Source: Methylomicrobium sp035916875
GTDB taxonomy: Bacteria; Pseudomonadota; Gammaproteobacteria; Methylococcales; Methylomonadaceae
NCBI RefSeq assembly: GCF_035916875.1
Contig: NZ_JAXUHN010000058.1
Coordinates: 1 to 56,395, forward strand
DNA: 56,395 nucleotides
Direction of reading: 5' to 3'
Below the pieces are notes generated by a model. That model had not been told where the DNA came from, made no database searches, and saw only the letters and a list, made by a program, of their open reading frames with translations. This document shows, one piece after another, positions 1 to 8,726 of the stretch; the stretch's first letter is position 1, and each line of letters opens with the position of its first letter. Made by a program: the position numbers and the translations under genes.

Positions 1-108
1 AAATACGAGTGGCTGCCATTCCAATCGTTTACACCTACCGAACTTGAGGAGGCTATCGATGAAATCGGCGCTGGTTTTGGCTCTCAATACCAATTTACTT
101 TCTGCTAA
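1..108 (+). CDS. C-terminal end of an unidentified protein (5' end outside window)
   Basis: An open frame enters from the left edge in phase 1 and stops at TAA 106-108. It gives 35 residues ending in a Gly- and aromatic-rich tail (GAGFGSQYQFTFC). The composition looks coding (TPTELEEAIDEIG), but the fragment is too short to assign to a family. Positions 109-385 beyond it contain no gene that I can support. Confidence 0.45.
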   Translation, partial: KYEWLPFQSFTPTELEEAIDEIGAGFGSQYQFTFC

Positions 109-385
109 GCACTTATTAAGTGGCCAGCAGAAAATCCGTTTGCGCTACCTGGGTAGCGTAACCCATTGATTTATCGAATTACGATTGCAAACGAACTTCT
201 TGCGAAGCACTTAAACCTCCATAGCGAAAACGAGCTTACTGAGAATCGGTCACTTATGATTCCTGTGTTGACCTATTTATTTTTTATAAGCTCCCTAAAG
301 CTGTTTTGGACAAGACTTACTGCAACTTTCCTATATCTTGTTTAAAATCGTATTAGTCGTAGTGTCAAATCCTGGCGTAATCAAC

Positions 386-418
386 AAAAAAGGCCGCGCT
401 CTTTCAAACGCAGCCCTT
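386..418 (-). terminator. Rho-independent terminator of the secreted-protein gene
   Basis: On the minus strand, about 50 bases past the stop of the 470-1186 gene, GGCTGCG pairs with CGCGGCC (7 bp with one G-U) around a 10-base loop. A run of six T follows. This is a standard intrinsic terminator. Confidence 0.6.
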
Positions 419-469
419 ATCTTTAAGCGTAGCCATTACACTTGCTAATCATAGTCCGTTCAGCATGAT

Positions 470-1186
470 TTAGTCGCAATTAGCAAACCTTCCCCCTGGA
501 TTGGCGACGGTTCCCAGAAAGATGTTCTTGCATAAAACCGCGTCGGTAGGAAGCTTTCTCGTATCGTTAGGATCTTTAATCCATTTAAACGTCAAATTAG
601 CCTTGTTGGTGCCGACATAACCACTACCGTTGATAACGGCATCTAACCTTGCCGTGCCTTGGGGGCCTTGAGTCTTTAAATTGAATGCAGTCAATTTGGC
701 ATCCTTGATCTTATATTCGAATATCGTAATCCCAAGATATTGCCACAAGGTACCGTTCAAAATGGAAATACCATTACCATTAAACTGGATAGTCCCCGAA
801 TCATTGGAAATGAAAGTCTGAGCGCCGCTCGTAGGAGCCGTTAAATCAAAATGGGTATTATTATCGTAACTTATCCAGTTTCCAGCAGAGTCTACGCAAA
901 AATTTGTAAGCTCATAAAACGGAGAAGCGCCAGCGCCATCGTACCAAAGAAACCCATAGCACTTATCTTTCCCGCTATCGACATGGACCCTGTCCGAAGC
1001 CAGTTCGTGCCTAATTGGATTAACCGCCGGAGTATGTTTGACAAGATAGTTTTTTGCAAAAATGGTTTCTAACCGAGTCGACATCCATACGCCATCTAAT
1101 GCAGGTATTGCTGCCGCATTTGCAGCTCCAATAGTTCCTACACCAGCTGCAAGAAATATCGCGGAAATAACAGTTTTCATTTTCAT
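470..1186 (-). CDS. Secreted protein of unknown function
   Basis: A 238-residue protein with a clear Sec signal peptide (basic MKMK, hydrophobic stretch, likely cleavage after AANA). The mature part has no motif I recognise. It is rich in Asn, Gly and Thr, holds a few cysteines (KDKCYGF, ELTNFCVD and a C-terminal ANCD) and is probably a beta-rich periplasmic or extracellular domain. Several in-frame ATGs lie at the 5' end. The one at 1186 is preferred because a GAGAGG ribosome site ends just before 1195, giving about 9 bases of spacing; 1195 would leave none. The gene stands alone with its own terminator. Function unknown. Confidence 0.7.
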   Translation of the reverse strand: MKMKTVISAIFLAAGVGTIGAANAAAIPALDGVWMSTRLETIFAKNYLVKHTPAVNPIRHELASDRVHVDSGKDKCYGFLWYDGAGASPFYELTNFCVDSAGNWISYDNNTHFDLTAPTSGAQTFISNDSGTIQFNGNGISILNGTLWQYLGITIFEYKIKDAKLTAFNLKTQGPQGTARLDAVINGSGYVGTNKANLTFKWIKDPNDTRKLPTDAVLCKNIFLGTVANPGGRFANCD

Positions 1187-1420
1187 GATCATCATCCTCT
1201 CATTAAATTAAAACATCAAAAAACCGAGTCACCGTTTCAAATTGCCGAAAAACCCTCGACAAAAGCGCTTTGACTCTTAAACTGACTGTTTGAATATTAT
1301 TTTTGAAGTCTACAGATTTTCCTCTCAGTCATATGAAAAAACAATTAGTATAAATACCTATAATCTAGATCTTATGCTTCGGCTTTTCCACAAATTCAGT
1401 CTACCCCAGTGCAAGCAGAT

Positions 1421-1450
1421 CGATCTATTGGACCTTAGTCCAATAGATCG
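1421..1450. repeat. Perfect 13-bp inverted repeat in a gene-poor stretch
   Basis: CGATCTATTGGAC (1421-1433) is followed by CTTA and the exact reverse complement (1438-1450), a hairpin with a 4-base loop. No T-run follows on either strand, so it is not a typical terminator. The surrounding stretch 1187-1830 has no convincing gene; short open frames there lack ribosome sites and recognisable domains. Confidence 0.6.
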
Positions 1451-1830
1451 GCGCCCAAAAGGCCGGATCAGGGGAATCCTCTAAAAATCCCCATCAAAGA
1501 TCAACTCAACCCTCCCTTGATAACAAGCCATTACCGTCCGGCAAGACGTGTTTTCAGACAATCTTCGACAAAATACAGATTCGGTTCGATCAACTTTAGG
1601 TTTTGCCTTACGTCTTAATCAGACACCAAGGCATTTCATGAAGAAAGGAAATCTGTGAAGGTGTTACGCGTAGGACGATGGCACGCGCTAGCATTTGCCT
1701 TTGCATAAAACAGAGCCTAACCGTGAGAAAAATCAAGATAAACCAGAAGAATGGCGCAAAAATATAATCTCATCGAAAACTGAGGCCAAACCAAATGAGG
1801 GCCGCAACACGCCGCCAACCCTATCAAACT

Positions 1831-2272
1831 TTAAATCGTCCATACCTCAGCAACACTCCGGACTGCAACAGCAAATTCAGTACGGTTAGGCACTAACCCG
1901 CCGATGATGATTGCTGCCATCGACCCCATGATTTCGCGGCCAGGGCCGTTGCTGTTAAACGCGATCGGAAACATCGCCAGCCGTTGCAGGGTGCTCCGCA
2001 ATGTTTGGGGGGATTCCATGCTTTCTTTTTGAATTGGATCAGATAACGCTCAAGCGTGAGCAACTTGATGCTGTTACGCACGGTGAATACCGAATAGAAC
2101 TCCGAGAACGCCCACCACTGACCGGCGACTTTACATCGGCCAGCGGCAAGCAATACACGGTCAAAGCCTATCGCTTGATGGTCTTTCGACTGCCGTTCCG
2201 GCAAATTCGATGCGGTTGCCGTCGTTTTCGGACGACTCTTCCGCAATGCGAGCACACAAATCAATCATAAAG
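1831..2272 (-). pseudogene. Decayed 3' fragment of a heavy-metal RND pump gene
   Basis: On the minus strand this segment repeats, collinearly but with deletions and frameshifts, the last third of the intact RND gene at 3289-6369. Recognisable pieces are LAMFPIAFNS, GREIMG and AAIIIGGLV near its end, TVRNSIKLL in the middle, and DNA at 2190-2272 matching about 3815-3897. The intact gene has roughly 200 bp that are missing here, and the frame shifts several times. It is a relic of a second pump gene or of a partial duplication. No intact start or reading frame remains. Confidence 0.8.
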
Positions 2273-2517
2273 GAGCGCGGCTTGCAAGCATCGCCTGGTT
2301 TAAGAGGGACTCGGACAAATTCATCCCCGCCCCGCCTTTTTATTACATGTTTTCAATGACTTGAAATTCCATCGAAGTTGAAGTAAATTGTCGCCGCTCA
2401 AACCTTACTCAGGTTTATTTGTTGTAATTCGGCTTCATCGAGGCATTGGATGATCCCTCAGTTAATCAAACTACTGGACATATTTGAACTCAATATTCTG
2501 ATTTACGAGAAATAAGA

Positions 2518-3252
2518 ATGAAAAAAATAATTTTGTTTGCTTCGGCATCTGAAATAATTTATTTAACTCTTTCTTTTATAATTGCGCAAATTTATGATCA
2601 ATGGTCCATCTTGGGCGAACTGATCAGATCAAGCCTAAGAATTGTTTCAATATTTTTCTTTGGTTATATTTATAATCAATATTTATTAAATGGCGATAAA
2701 AGCATTGAAACAAAGGAAGCATTAACACTACCATTCATCGTTGCAATTCAATTATTCATTCTGTTTGCCATTGTGTATGGCAATGCAGAAAATGAATCGC
2801 TGCTATGGCAAAGCGTATTTTTTATTTCGGGTATTGCTGCAGGAGTTAGAGAGGAGTTATTTTACCGCGGAATAATACAGAAGACCTTGCAAATGAAATA
2901 CAGTTACAAAACGGCCTTAGTTATAGCAACCTTAATATTCACGCTTTCGCATATTCAATACATCTTCCAAGGGCAGTTTAAATCACTGATGCTAATTGCA
3001 TTTGCCGGTATCATATTCGGCAGCATCTTCATTCATACGGGCAGCGTGGCCATTGCCGCGATTATCCACAGCTCATATGACGCCATATTATCGGTCAATT
3101 TGGTGCCTTTTAGATTGAGTTATAATGCTTCGATGCCCATATTGTTTTTGATCATGCTGTTATTCTTGATAATAATCAACAAGAAACTTTATCCCTCACC
3201 ACAAACGGATAAAACTTACAACAGAGATCAAGACAAATTCAGTTTACCTTAG
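2518..3252 (+). CDS. CPBP-family intramembrane metalloprotease
   Basis: A 244-residue polytopic membrane protein with about six to eight hydrophobic segments. It carries the CPBP (Abi/CAAX protease-like) signatures: EELFYRG at about residue 112 (the EExxxR catalytic motif), a second motif around HIQY, and a late IIHSSYD motif supplying the last metal-binding His. Family members are glutamate/histidine intramembrane proteases; some mature peptides or confer bacteriocin immunity, and most are uncharacterised. The gene is AT-richer than its neighbours, stands alone and converges on the RND gene, which suggests acquisition. Substrate unknown. Confidence 0.8.
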   Translation: MKKIILFASASEIIYLTLSFIIAQIYDQWSILGELIRSSLRIVSIFFFGYIYNQYLLNGDKSIETKEALTLPFIVAIQLFILFAIVYGNAENESLLWQSVFFISGIAAGVREELFYRGIIQKTLQMKYSYKTALVIATLIFTLSHIQYIFQGQFKSLMLIAFAGIIFGSIFIHTGSVAIAAIIHSSYDAILSVNLVPFRLSYNASMPILFLIMLLFLIIINKKLYPSPQTDKTYNRDQDKFSLP

Positions 3253-3288
3253 CAATCCCTGGTCAAAATCACGCGATCGATTTCCGGG

Positions 3289-6200
3289 CTAACGTCCCTT
3301 AAATCCTCCATACCTCAACAACATCCCCGGCAGCAACAGTAAATTCAGCACGGTCGAAGACACCAGCCCGCCGATGATGATCGCGGCCATAGGCCCCATG
3401 ATTTCGCGGCCGGGGTTGTCGCTATTGAACGCGATCGGAAACATCGCCAGGGCTGTCACCAGGGCGGTCATCAGGATCGACGGCAGCCGTTCCTGAGCGC
3501 CCTGCACGGCAGTTTCCAGATTCCAATCTAGTTTTTCGACTTCGATCAAATACCGGTAATGCGAGAGCAGCATGATGCTGTTGCGTACGGTGATGCCGAA
3601 CAGGGTCACGAAACCGACCACAGAGCCGACAGACAGCGTAGCGCCGGTGATCAGCACGGCCGCGACGCCGCCGATCAAGGCGAACGGCAGATTGCACAAT
3701 GTCAGCAACATATCGCGGATGTTGCCGATGGCCAGATAGATGAAGATCAGCACTCCGATCCCGGCCAACAGCGAGTGCACGATTAAGTCCTTGCGCGCTT
3801 TGGCCTGTTCGACGGCCGTGCCGGCAAACTCGATATAACTGTCGCCGCTTTCAGGCAGGTCTTCGGCAATACGGGCTTGCAAGTCTGTCATAAACTTATC
3901 CAAATCCCTACCCTGCACGTTGCAGGTGACGGTCTGCCGGCGTTGCGCGCCTTCGTGCAGAATATTGTAGCGGGTCAAGGTGTAACGAATGTCCGCGACC
4001 TCTGCCAAAGTAATCAGCTTGCCGTCCTGGGTTCGTATCGGCAACTCGGCGAGCGCTTCGGGCCTCTCGCGCAGCCCGGGGGACAGCGCCACCGCGATAT
4101 TGAATAAACGGTTGCCTTCGAGTTTGCGACCGACGACCTGCGTTTCGTAGGCGATCCGCAAGCTATCCAGCACGGCCTTCGGAGTAACGCCCCAGAATTT
4201 CAACTGATCGAGATTCATCTCTATCCGGATTTGCGGCGCGCCGGGCGGCGAGCGCACCTGTATATCGGACGCACCTTTAATCCCGCGCAGTAAGGCGGCA
4301 AGCCGCCGGGCTTTTTCGTCCAACCGGTTCAGGTCATTGCCATAGATATTCACAGCCACCGGAGCGGTATAGCCGGAAATGGTTTCATCGATGCGTTCGG
4401 TCAAAAAGGTATTCGCCTCGAACGAAATGCCGGGAAAATCGTCCAGCACCGTACGGATACGGTTCAGAATCCGCTGCTGCTCCGATCCCGGCAGCGGTTT
4501 CAGGCGCACTTCGTATTCGCTGTAATGACTGCCGTAGGTATCGGCCCCGCGTTCGGCGCGACCGGCCCATTGCGACATCGATTCGACACCGGGAATTTGT
4601 AGGATTTGCCGAGTTAATTGCGTGCCGATACGTATCGACTCTTTCAGGGATGTGCCGGGCAAGCTGCTGGTATGAACGATGAAATGGCCTTCACGAAGCT
4701 CCGGCAGAAACTGGCTTTTCAGCGTCGTAAACGCAAACAAGCCAACCACGCAGACAAGCAGGCTACCGCCGACGATCCAGTCGAAATGCGGATAAACCGC
4801 GCTCAATAGCTTGTGATATAAGGGCCTCAGTCGCTTGATCAGCGGCGGATCGTCCATCGACATGGCCGCCCTGCCGAGCAAGAGATAACAGAGTGCCGGC
4901 GTCAGCGTCAGCGCGACAAACAGCGAGGCCAGAATCGCCAGAATATACGAATAACCGAGCGGCGCGAACAACCGGCCGGCTACGCCGGGCAAGGTCAACA
5001 GCGGCACGAATACCAGTGCCACGATAAAGCTCGCGTAAACGACCGAACTGCGTACTTCCAGCGAGGCGCTATAAACGATCTCGGAGACCGGCTTCGGCGC
5101 GGGCAAGATGTGGTTTTCGCGTAGGCGGCGAAAGATGTTTTCGGTATCGATAATCGCATCATCGACAACCTCGCCGAGCGCGATCGCAAGCCCCCCAAGC
5201 ACCATGATGTTCAAATTGACGCCCGCTTCGAGCAGCACAATCACCGCGCTGATCAGGGAAACCGGAATCGCCAGCGCCGAAATGAACGCGGTGCGAAAAT
5301 TGAACAGAAACAGGTACAGAATGATCACGACAAATAAGCCGCCGATCAACAAATGGCCGGACAGATTGGCGACCGAGCGTTCGATATAATCGGCAGGCCG
5401 GAACAGATGCGGATAGAAGGTGATCGCCTGCTGTTTGAATAGGCGATCGAATTCGGTCAATACCGCCTCGACCTGGCGCGACACGGACAGCGTATTCGCA
5501 CCGTATTGTCCGATCACCATCATCACGATACCCGGTTTGCCAAGCATCTGCGCCGCGCCGATCGGCGGTTCGGGCGCATAGGCGATCGAGGCCGCATCGC
5601 CGAGCGTGATATTCATACCCTTGTCGCGCTTCACGATGATCTTGGCCATTTGCTCCGGCGTGGCGGCCGAACCGGACGTTTGCAAGGTGAAACGCTGATT
5701 TTGATTTTCGATGAAGCCGCCGCCCTGAATCACGCCGGCCTGCTCGGCCGCCCGGGTAATCTCGTCGAGCGCGAGATTGAATTTACGCAGTCGAACCGGA
5801 TCGACCTGAATCTGTAGTTGCTTGATGTCGCCGCCGAATACATTCACGTCCGCAACGCCGGGCACGGCCAAAAGGCGCGGCACGATCGTCCAGTCGACCA
5901 GACTGCGCAGCGCCATCAGGTCCTGCTTATCGGAGGTCAGGCCCAGCGTCAGCACGGTCGCCGAAGAGGAGGATAAAGGCACCGTAATCGGCGTCACACC
6001 AAGCGGCAATTTTGCGGGTAATTCGACCAGGCGCTCGCCGATCAATTGGCGATTCCGGTAAATATCGGTGTGTTCGGCGAAATTGACCGTCACGATCGAT
6101 AGTCCCTGAATCGATTCGGAACGCACGGTCTCGAGGCCGATCAAGCCGCTGACCGCCATTTCGATCGGCTGCGTGACCAGCACCTCGACCTGTTCAGCGG

Positions 6201-6369
6201 ACAGCCCCCGCGCTTCGGTTTGAATGATGACCCTTTTCGGAGAAAATTCGGGAAAGATATCGAGACCGGCGGTCAGAAAACGGTAACTGCCGAAACTCAG
6301 AATCAACACCGCGACCGCAATAACGACACCGTAAAAACGGATCGAAAAACGAACCAGCGCAGCCAGCAT
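3289..6369 (-). CDS. Heavy-metal-efflux-type RND transporter (CusA/CzcA family)
   Basis: At 1026 residues it is full length for an inner-membrane RND proton antiporter. It shows an N-terminal TM1, a first periplasmic porter domain (about 40-330), TM2-TM6, a second porter domain (about 550-860) and TM8-TM12. The TM4 relay region reads GEVVDDAIIDTENI, with the acidic residues expected for proton coupling; it differs from the DGAVVMxEN form of classical CzcA/CusA, so the metal is uncertain. The start follows an AGGGATG ribosome site. It lies 32 bp behind dedA on the same strand. No membrane-fusion (CusB-like) or outer-membrane (CusC-like) gene is adjacent, so any partners must be encoded elsewhere. 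Confidence 0.88.
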   Translation of the reverse strand: MLAALVRFSIRFYGVVIAVAVLILSFGSYRFLTAGLDIFPEFSPKRVIIQTEARGLSAEQVEVLVTQPIEMAVSGLIGLETVRSESIQGLSIVTVNFAEHTDIYRNRQLIGERLVELPAKLPLGVTPITVPLSSSSATVLTLGLTSDKQDLMALRSLVDWTIVPRLLAVPGVADVNVFGGDIKQLQIQVDPVRLRKFNLALDEITRAAEQAGVIQGGGFIENQNQRFTLQTSGSAATPEQMAKIIVKRDKGMNITLGDAASIAYAPEPPIGAAQMLGKPGIVMMVIGQYGANTLSVSRQVEAVLTEFDRLFKQQAITFYPHLFRPADYIERSVANLSGHLLIGGLFVVIILYLFLFNFRTAFISALAIPVSLISAVIVLLEAGVNLNIMVLGGLAIALGEVVDDAIIDTENIFRRLRENHILPAPKPVSEIVYSASLEVRSSVVYASFIVALVFVPLLTLPGVAGRLFAPLGYSYILAILASLFVALTLTPALCYLLLGRAAMSMDDPPLIKRLRPLYHKLLSAVYPHFDWIVGGSLLVCVVGLFAFTTLKSQFLPELREGHFIVHTSSLPGTSLKESIRIGTQLTRQILQIPGVESMSQWAGRAERGADTYGSHYSEYEVRLKPLPGSEQQRILNRIRTVLDDFPGISFEANTFLTERIDETISGYTAPVAVNIYGNDLNRLDEKARRLAALLRGIKGASDIQVRSPPGAPQIRIEMNLDQLKFWGVTPKAVLDSLRIAYETQVVGRKLEGNRLFNIAVALSPGLRERPEALAELPIRTQDGKLITLAEVADIRYTLTRYNILHEGAQRRQTVTCNVQGRDLDKFMTDLQARIAEDLPESGDSYIEFAGTAVEQAKARKDLIVHSLLAGIGVLIFIYLAIGNIRDMLLTLCNLPFALIGGVAAVLITGATLSVGSVVGFVTLFGITVRNSIMLLSHYRYLIEVEKLDWNLETAVQGAQERLPSILMTALVTALAMFPIAFNSDNPGREIMGPMAAIIIGGLVSSTVLNLLLLPGMLLRYGGFKGR

Positions 6370-6401
6370 TATCTATTCATCCCTGATCAGAATGACGGCA
6401 T

Positions 6402-7064
6402 CTAAGCCGATGCGACGCCGACCGCCTTTTTCCGGAAATTTTTCCAGAGCTGATGCACGATCGGCATCAGTGAAAGCGCGACGATGCTTAGAATGACCAG
6501 CTCAAAATTCTTCTGCACGATCGCCAGATTGCCGAACTGGTATCCCAGCGTCGTCAGCCCCCCGACCCAAAGCATCGCGCCGCTGACACAAAAACCGATA
6601 TAGCGGAAGTAGTGCATGTTGCCGGCGCCGGCCACGAACGGAGCGACGGTGCGGATCAGTGGAATGAAGCGCGCGATGATCACCGTGCGGCCACCGTATT
6701 GATCGTAGTAGGCTTCGGTACGTTCGATATATTCGCGCTTGAAGAAACCGATTTTTTCCCGTGCTTTGATTTTTTTGCCGAGAAACCTTCCGACCAGATA
6801 ATTCACATTGTCGCCGGTCAGCGCGGCAGCGATCAGCAGCATGATCAATACATAGATATCCAGTTTACCGGTGCTGGCGGTCAGCGCGCCGGCCGCGAAC
6901 AGCAACGAATCGCCGGGCAACCACGGCATCACGACCAGGCCGGTTTCGCAAAAGACGATCAGGAACAGAATCGAATAGGTCAGCGTGCCGTATTCAGCGA
7001 ATATTCCGGCGAGATGTGCATTGATATGCAAAAAGAAATCGAGGATTTGGGCGAGTATTTCCAT
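6402..7064 (-). CDS. DedA-family (VTT domain) inner-membrane protein
   Basis: A 220-residue integral membrane protein with the DedA/SNARE-associated (VTT) pattern: CETGLVVMPWLPGDSLLF near residue 40, GDNVNYLVGRFLGKK near 85, and the basic FARFIP-like motif ARFIPLIRTVAPFVAG near 130. DedA proteins act in membrane homeostasis as putative lipid flippases (undecaprenyl phosphate or phospholipid) and support proton-motive force. Length matches the family. It lies 32 bp upstream of the RND gene on the same strand, so both may share a transcript. Confidence 0.88.
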   Translation of the reverse strand: MEILAQILDFFLHINAHLAGIFAEYGTLTYSILFLIVFCETGLVVMPWLPGDSLLFAAGALTASTGKLDIYVLIMLLIAAALTGDNVNYLVGRFLGKKIKAREKIGFFKREYIERTEAYYDQYGGRTVIIARFIPLIRTVAPFVAGAGNMHYFRYIGFCVSGAMLWVGGLTTLGYQFGNLAIVQKNFELVILSIVALSLMPIVHQLWKNFRKKAVGVASA

Positions 7065-7438
7065 CAGAAAAAAAGTCTCAGGTTAAAAGACAGTACATTC
7101 TCCTTTAAGGAGAGGTTTAGAATAACGACTGCAAGAATACAGGAGAAATAAATTACCAACGGTAGACGCTTCAGGAGCAATTGCCGAAGGGGGGCAAAAA
7201 ACTTTTTGCCTTGTTTTAATTCCCTCCCCTCTTGGCAGCAGTTCCTGACGTTGCCCTGCCTCCTGCATCCGCGCAGTCGTCCCTCTGAAGAGGGCCTTTA
7301 GCGCCCAGAGCTGAATCATATCTACAATTTTATCAAACTCACTGCTACCGCAGACGGAAAAAGCAGCATATTGATCAGTCTGGAAGATATTATATAGAAT
7401 AATCGGCACGACCCGAATCCATGAGGCAGCCGAATACT
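7065..7438. other. Intergenic region without a supported gene
   Basis: This divergent spacer between dedA (leftward) and a small rightward gene should hold both promoters. A short palindrome TCTCCTTTAAGGAGA lies at about 7099-7113. A minus-strand open frame covers 7083-7409, but its product (Cys-, Arg- and Ser-rich, no domain, no convincing ribosome site) does not look like a protein, so I do not call it. Confidence 0.45.
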
Positions 7439-7672
7439 ATGTTAAAACAAATCAAAGACTCACCGAAACTCGCGCAGTTCAAAGCGCTGCATCCGAACGT
7501 GAACGCGCTCGTGATCGTCTTCGCGATCATCATGCTCTGGCGCGGCGTTTGGGGCCTGCTCGACACCTATCTGTTTCCCGGCTCGCCGGCCTTGAGCTAT
7601 CTGGTGGGAATCGGCCTTGGCGCCGTGATTCTGTATTTGGATAATTTCAGTATCGATAATTTGAAGAGATAA
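7439..7672 (+). CDS. Small membrane protein of unknown function
   Basis: A 77-residue protein with two predicted membrane segments (NALVIVFAIIMLWRGVWGLL and LSYLVGIGLGAVILYL) and a basic C-terminus ending NLKR. The reading frame continues upstream to ATG 7421; the ATG at 7439 (MLKQIK) gives a more typical N-terminus. Small two-TM proteins with a W-R-G-x-W motif are common conserved hypotheticals in gammaproteobacteria, but I cannot name a function. It is followed directly by a REP-like palindrome. Confidence 0.6.
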   Translation: MLKQIKDSPKLAQFKALHPNVNALVIVFAIIMLWRGVWGLLDTYLFPGSPALSYLVGIGLGAVILYLDNFSIDNLKR

Positions 7673-7690
7673 TACCGATCTCTTCACTCT

Positions 7691-7772
7691 GTTGCCTCGA
7701 TGCGCAGCGTAGCAAAACCGAGGAATGATGCCTTCGTTCCCTCGATTCCGTTTCACTTCATCGAGGCTACGC
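7691..7772. repeat. Diverged REP-like palindrome
   Basis: An 82-bp imperfect palindrome with outer arms GTTGCCTCGATG and CATCGAGGCTAC and an inner pair around CCGAGG and CCTCG. It shares its outer arms and overall design with the near-identical elements at 10222-10302 and 11811-11891. It lies between the convergent ends of the small membrane gene and yfbR and may also act as their terminator. Confidence 0.65.
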
Positions 7773-7779
7773 CTGATTA

Positions 7780-8394
7780 TCAAGTCCTCATCAACCCATC
7801 CAACGTCAACCCGCAGCTCGGCGCGAACGCCTGCATGAAAAACACCACTTCCGGCTGCCGGTAGCCTGCTATCGTTTTGGCCAATTCCTGCGCGGCCATT
7901 TCGAATTCGGTATTGCCGGCCTTCAATTCCGCCTGGCACTTCAAATACGCAGAGATCTTGTCGGCCGCCTTGATGATCCGCGCATGCTCTTCCGGCATGC
8001 TGTCATGATGAATCAGCGCCTCGAAATCGGCCTGCAATTCGGGCGGCAACAGCTTCAACAACTCCTTTTCGGCCTGCTTTTCGATCTCTTTGTAGGCGAC
8101 ATTGATCGCTTCGGAATGGTATTTGATCGGCGTCGGCAGATCGCCGGTGATCACTTCGGTAATGTCGTGATAAAGCGCCGCGGTCGCGATTGCGTTCGCG
8201 TCGAGACTGCCGCCGTAGTAGCGGTTTTTGATCAACGCCAGGGTATGCGCGATCACCGCCACTTCCCAGCTATGCTCCATCACGTTTTCGTCAAGCGCGT
8301 TGCGCTTCAGGCCCCAGCGCTTAATCCAGCGCAGCCGCGACAGATAGGCATAGAACGGGCTCCAAACCGAAATGTTTTCCGCCGCGTCAGTCAT
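7780..8394 (-). CDS. yfbR: 5'-deoxynucleotidase, YfbR family (HD domain)
   Basis: A 204-residue HD-domain phosphohydrolase closely resembling E. coli YfbR (199 aa) along its whole length. It has the substrate-loop region RWGLKRN, the metal ligands in ENVMEHSWEV (H) and LYHDITEVITGDLPTP (HD), and a late KAADKISAYLKC helix carrying the last Asp. YfbR removes the 5'-phosphate from deoxynucleoside monophosphates (dCMP, dUMP, dTMP and purines) in the cytoplasm, using a divalent metal. Its start codon overlaps the stop of the upstream lipoprotein gene by one base (TGATG), so the two are translationally coupled. Confidence 0.93.
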   Translation of the reverse strand: MTDAAENISVWSPFYAYLSRLRWIKRWGLKRNALDENVMEHSWEVAVIAHTLALIKNRYYGGSLDANAIATAALYHDITEVITGDLPTPIKYHSEAINVAYKEIEKQAEKELLKLLPPELQADFEALIHHDSMPEEHARIIKAADKISAYLKCQAELKAGNTEFEMAAQELAKTIAGYRQPEVVFFMQAFAPSCGLTLDGLMRT

Positions 8395-8654
8395 CAGAAT
8401 TCTTCGACGAAGGTGTTTTCCATCGGCGTCTGTACGTAGTGTTTGTTTTCATCCCAGAAATAGTAATAGCCTTTTTCGGATGAGGTCACCTTGCTGTTCT
8501 TGACGATCCAGGTCTTTTCGGTGTTGCCGTTCGCGTAGGTGACCTTGTAATTGCCGTCCATATACTCGACCGCCTTGCGCGAAAGCCTGTTAAACCAGTC
8601 TTGCGAGCACCCCGTCGACAGGATCAACAGAGCAAACAACATCATTTTTTTCAT
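8394..8654 (-). CDS. Small lipoprotein
   Basis: An 86-residue precursor with a lipoprotein signal peptide: MKKMMLFALLILSTGC, with the lipobox Cys near residue 16. The mature part is about 70 residues, rich in Tyr, Lys and aromatic residues (YYYFWDENKHYV), with no family I recognise. The ATG at 8654 is preferred over an upstream TTG because an AAGGA ribosome site sits 4 bases before it. It overlaps yfbR by one base, so they form an operon. It is probably anchored in the outer membrane; role unknown. Confidence 0.7.
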   Translation of the reverse strand: MKKMMLFALLILSTGCSQDWFNRLSRKAVEYMDGNYKVTYANGNTEKTWIVKNSKVTSSEKGYYYFWDENKHYVQTPMENTFVEEF

Positions 8655-8726
8655 GGCTTCCTTCAATTCGCGTGACTCATCAGGTTTTGGTGGTTAAATA
8701 TAGCATTTTGACTGTGACAAGACATC

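Noticed and set aside
1290..1889. Short plus-strand open frames
   Set aside because: No ribosome sites and low-complexity products; one overlaps the RND remnant antisense.
7083..7409. Minus-strand 108-codon open frame between dedA and the small membrane gene
   Set aside because: Product lacks domain, ribosome site and protein-like composition; it lies in the presumed promoter region.
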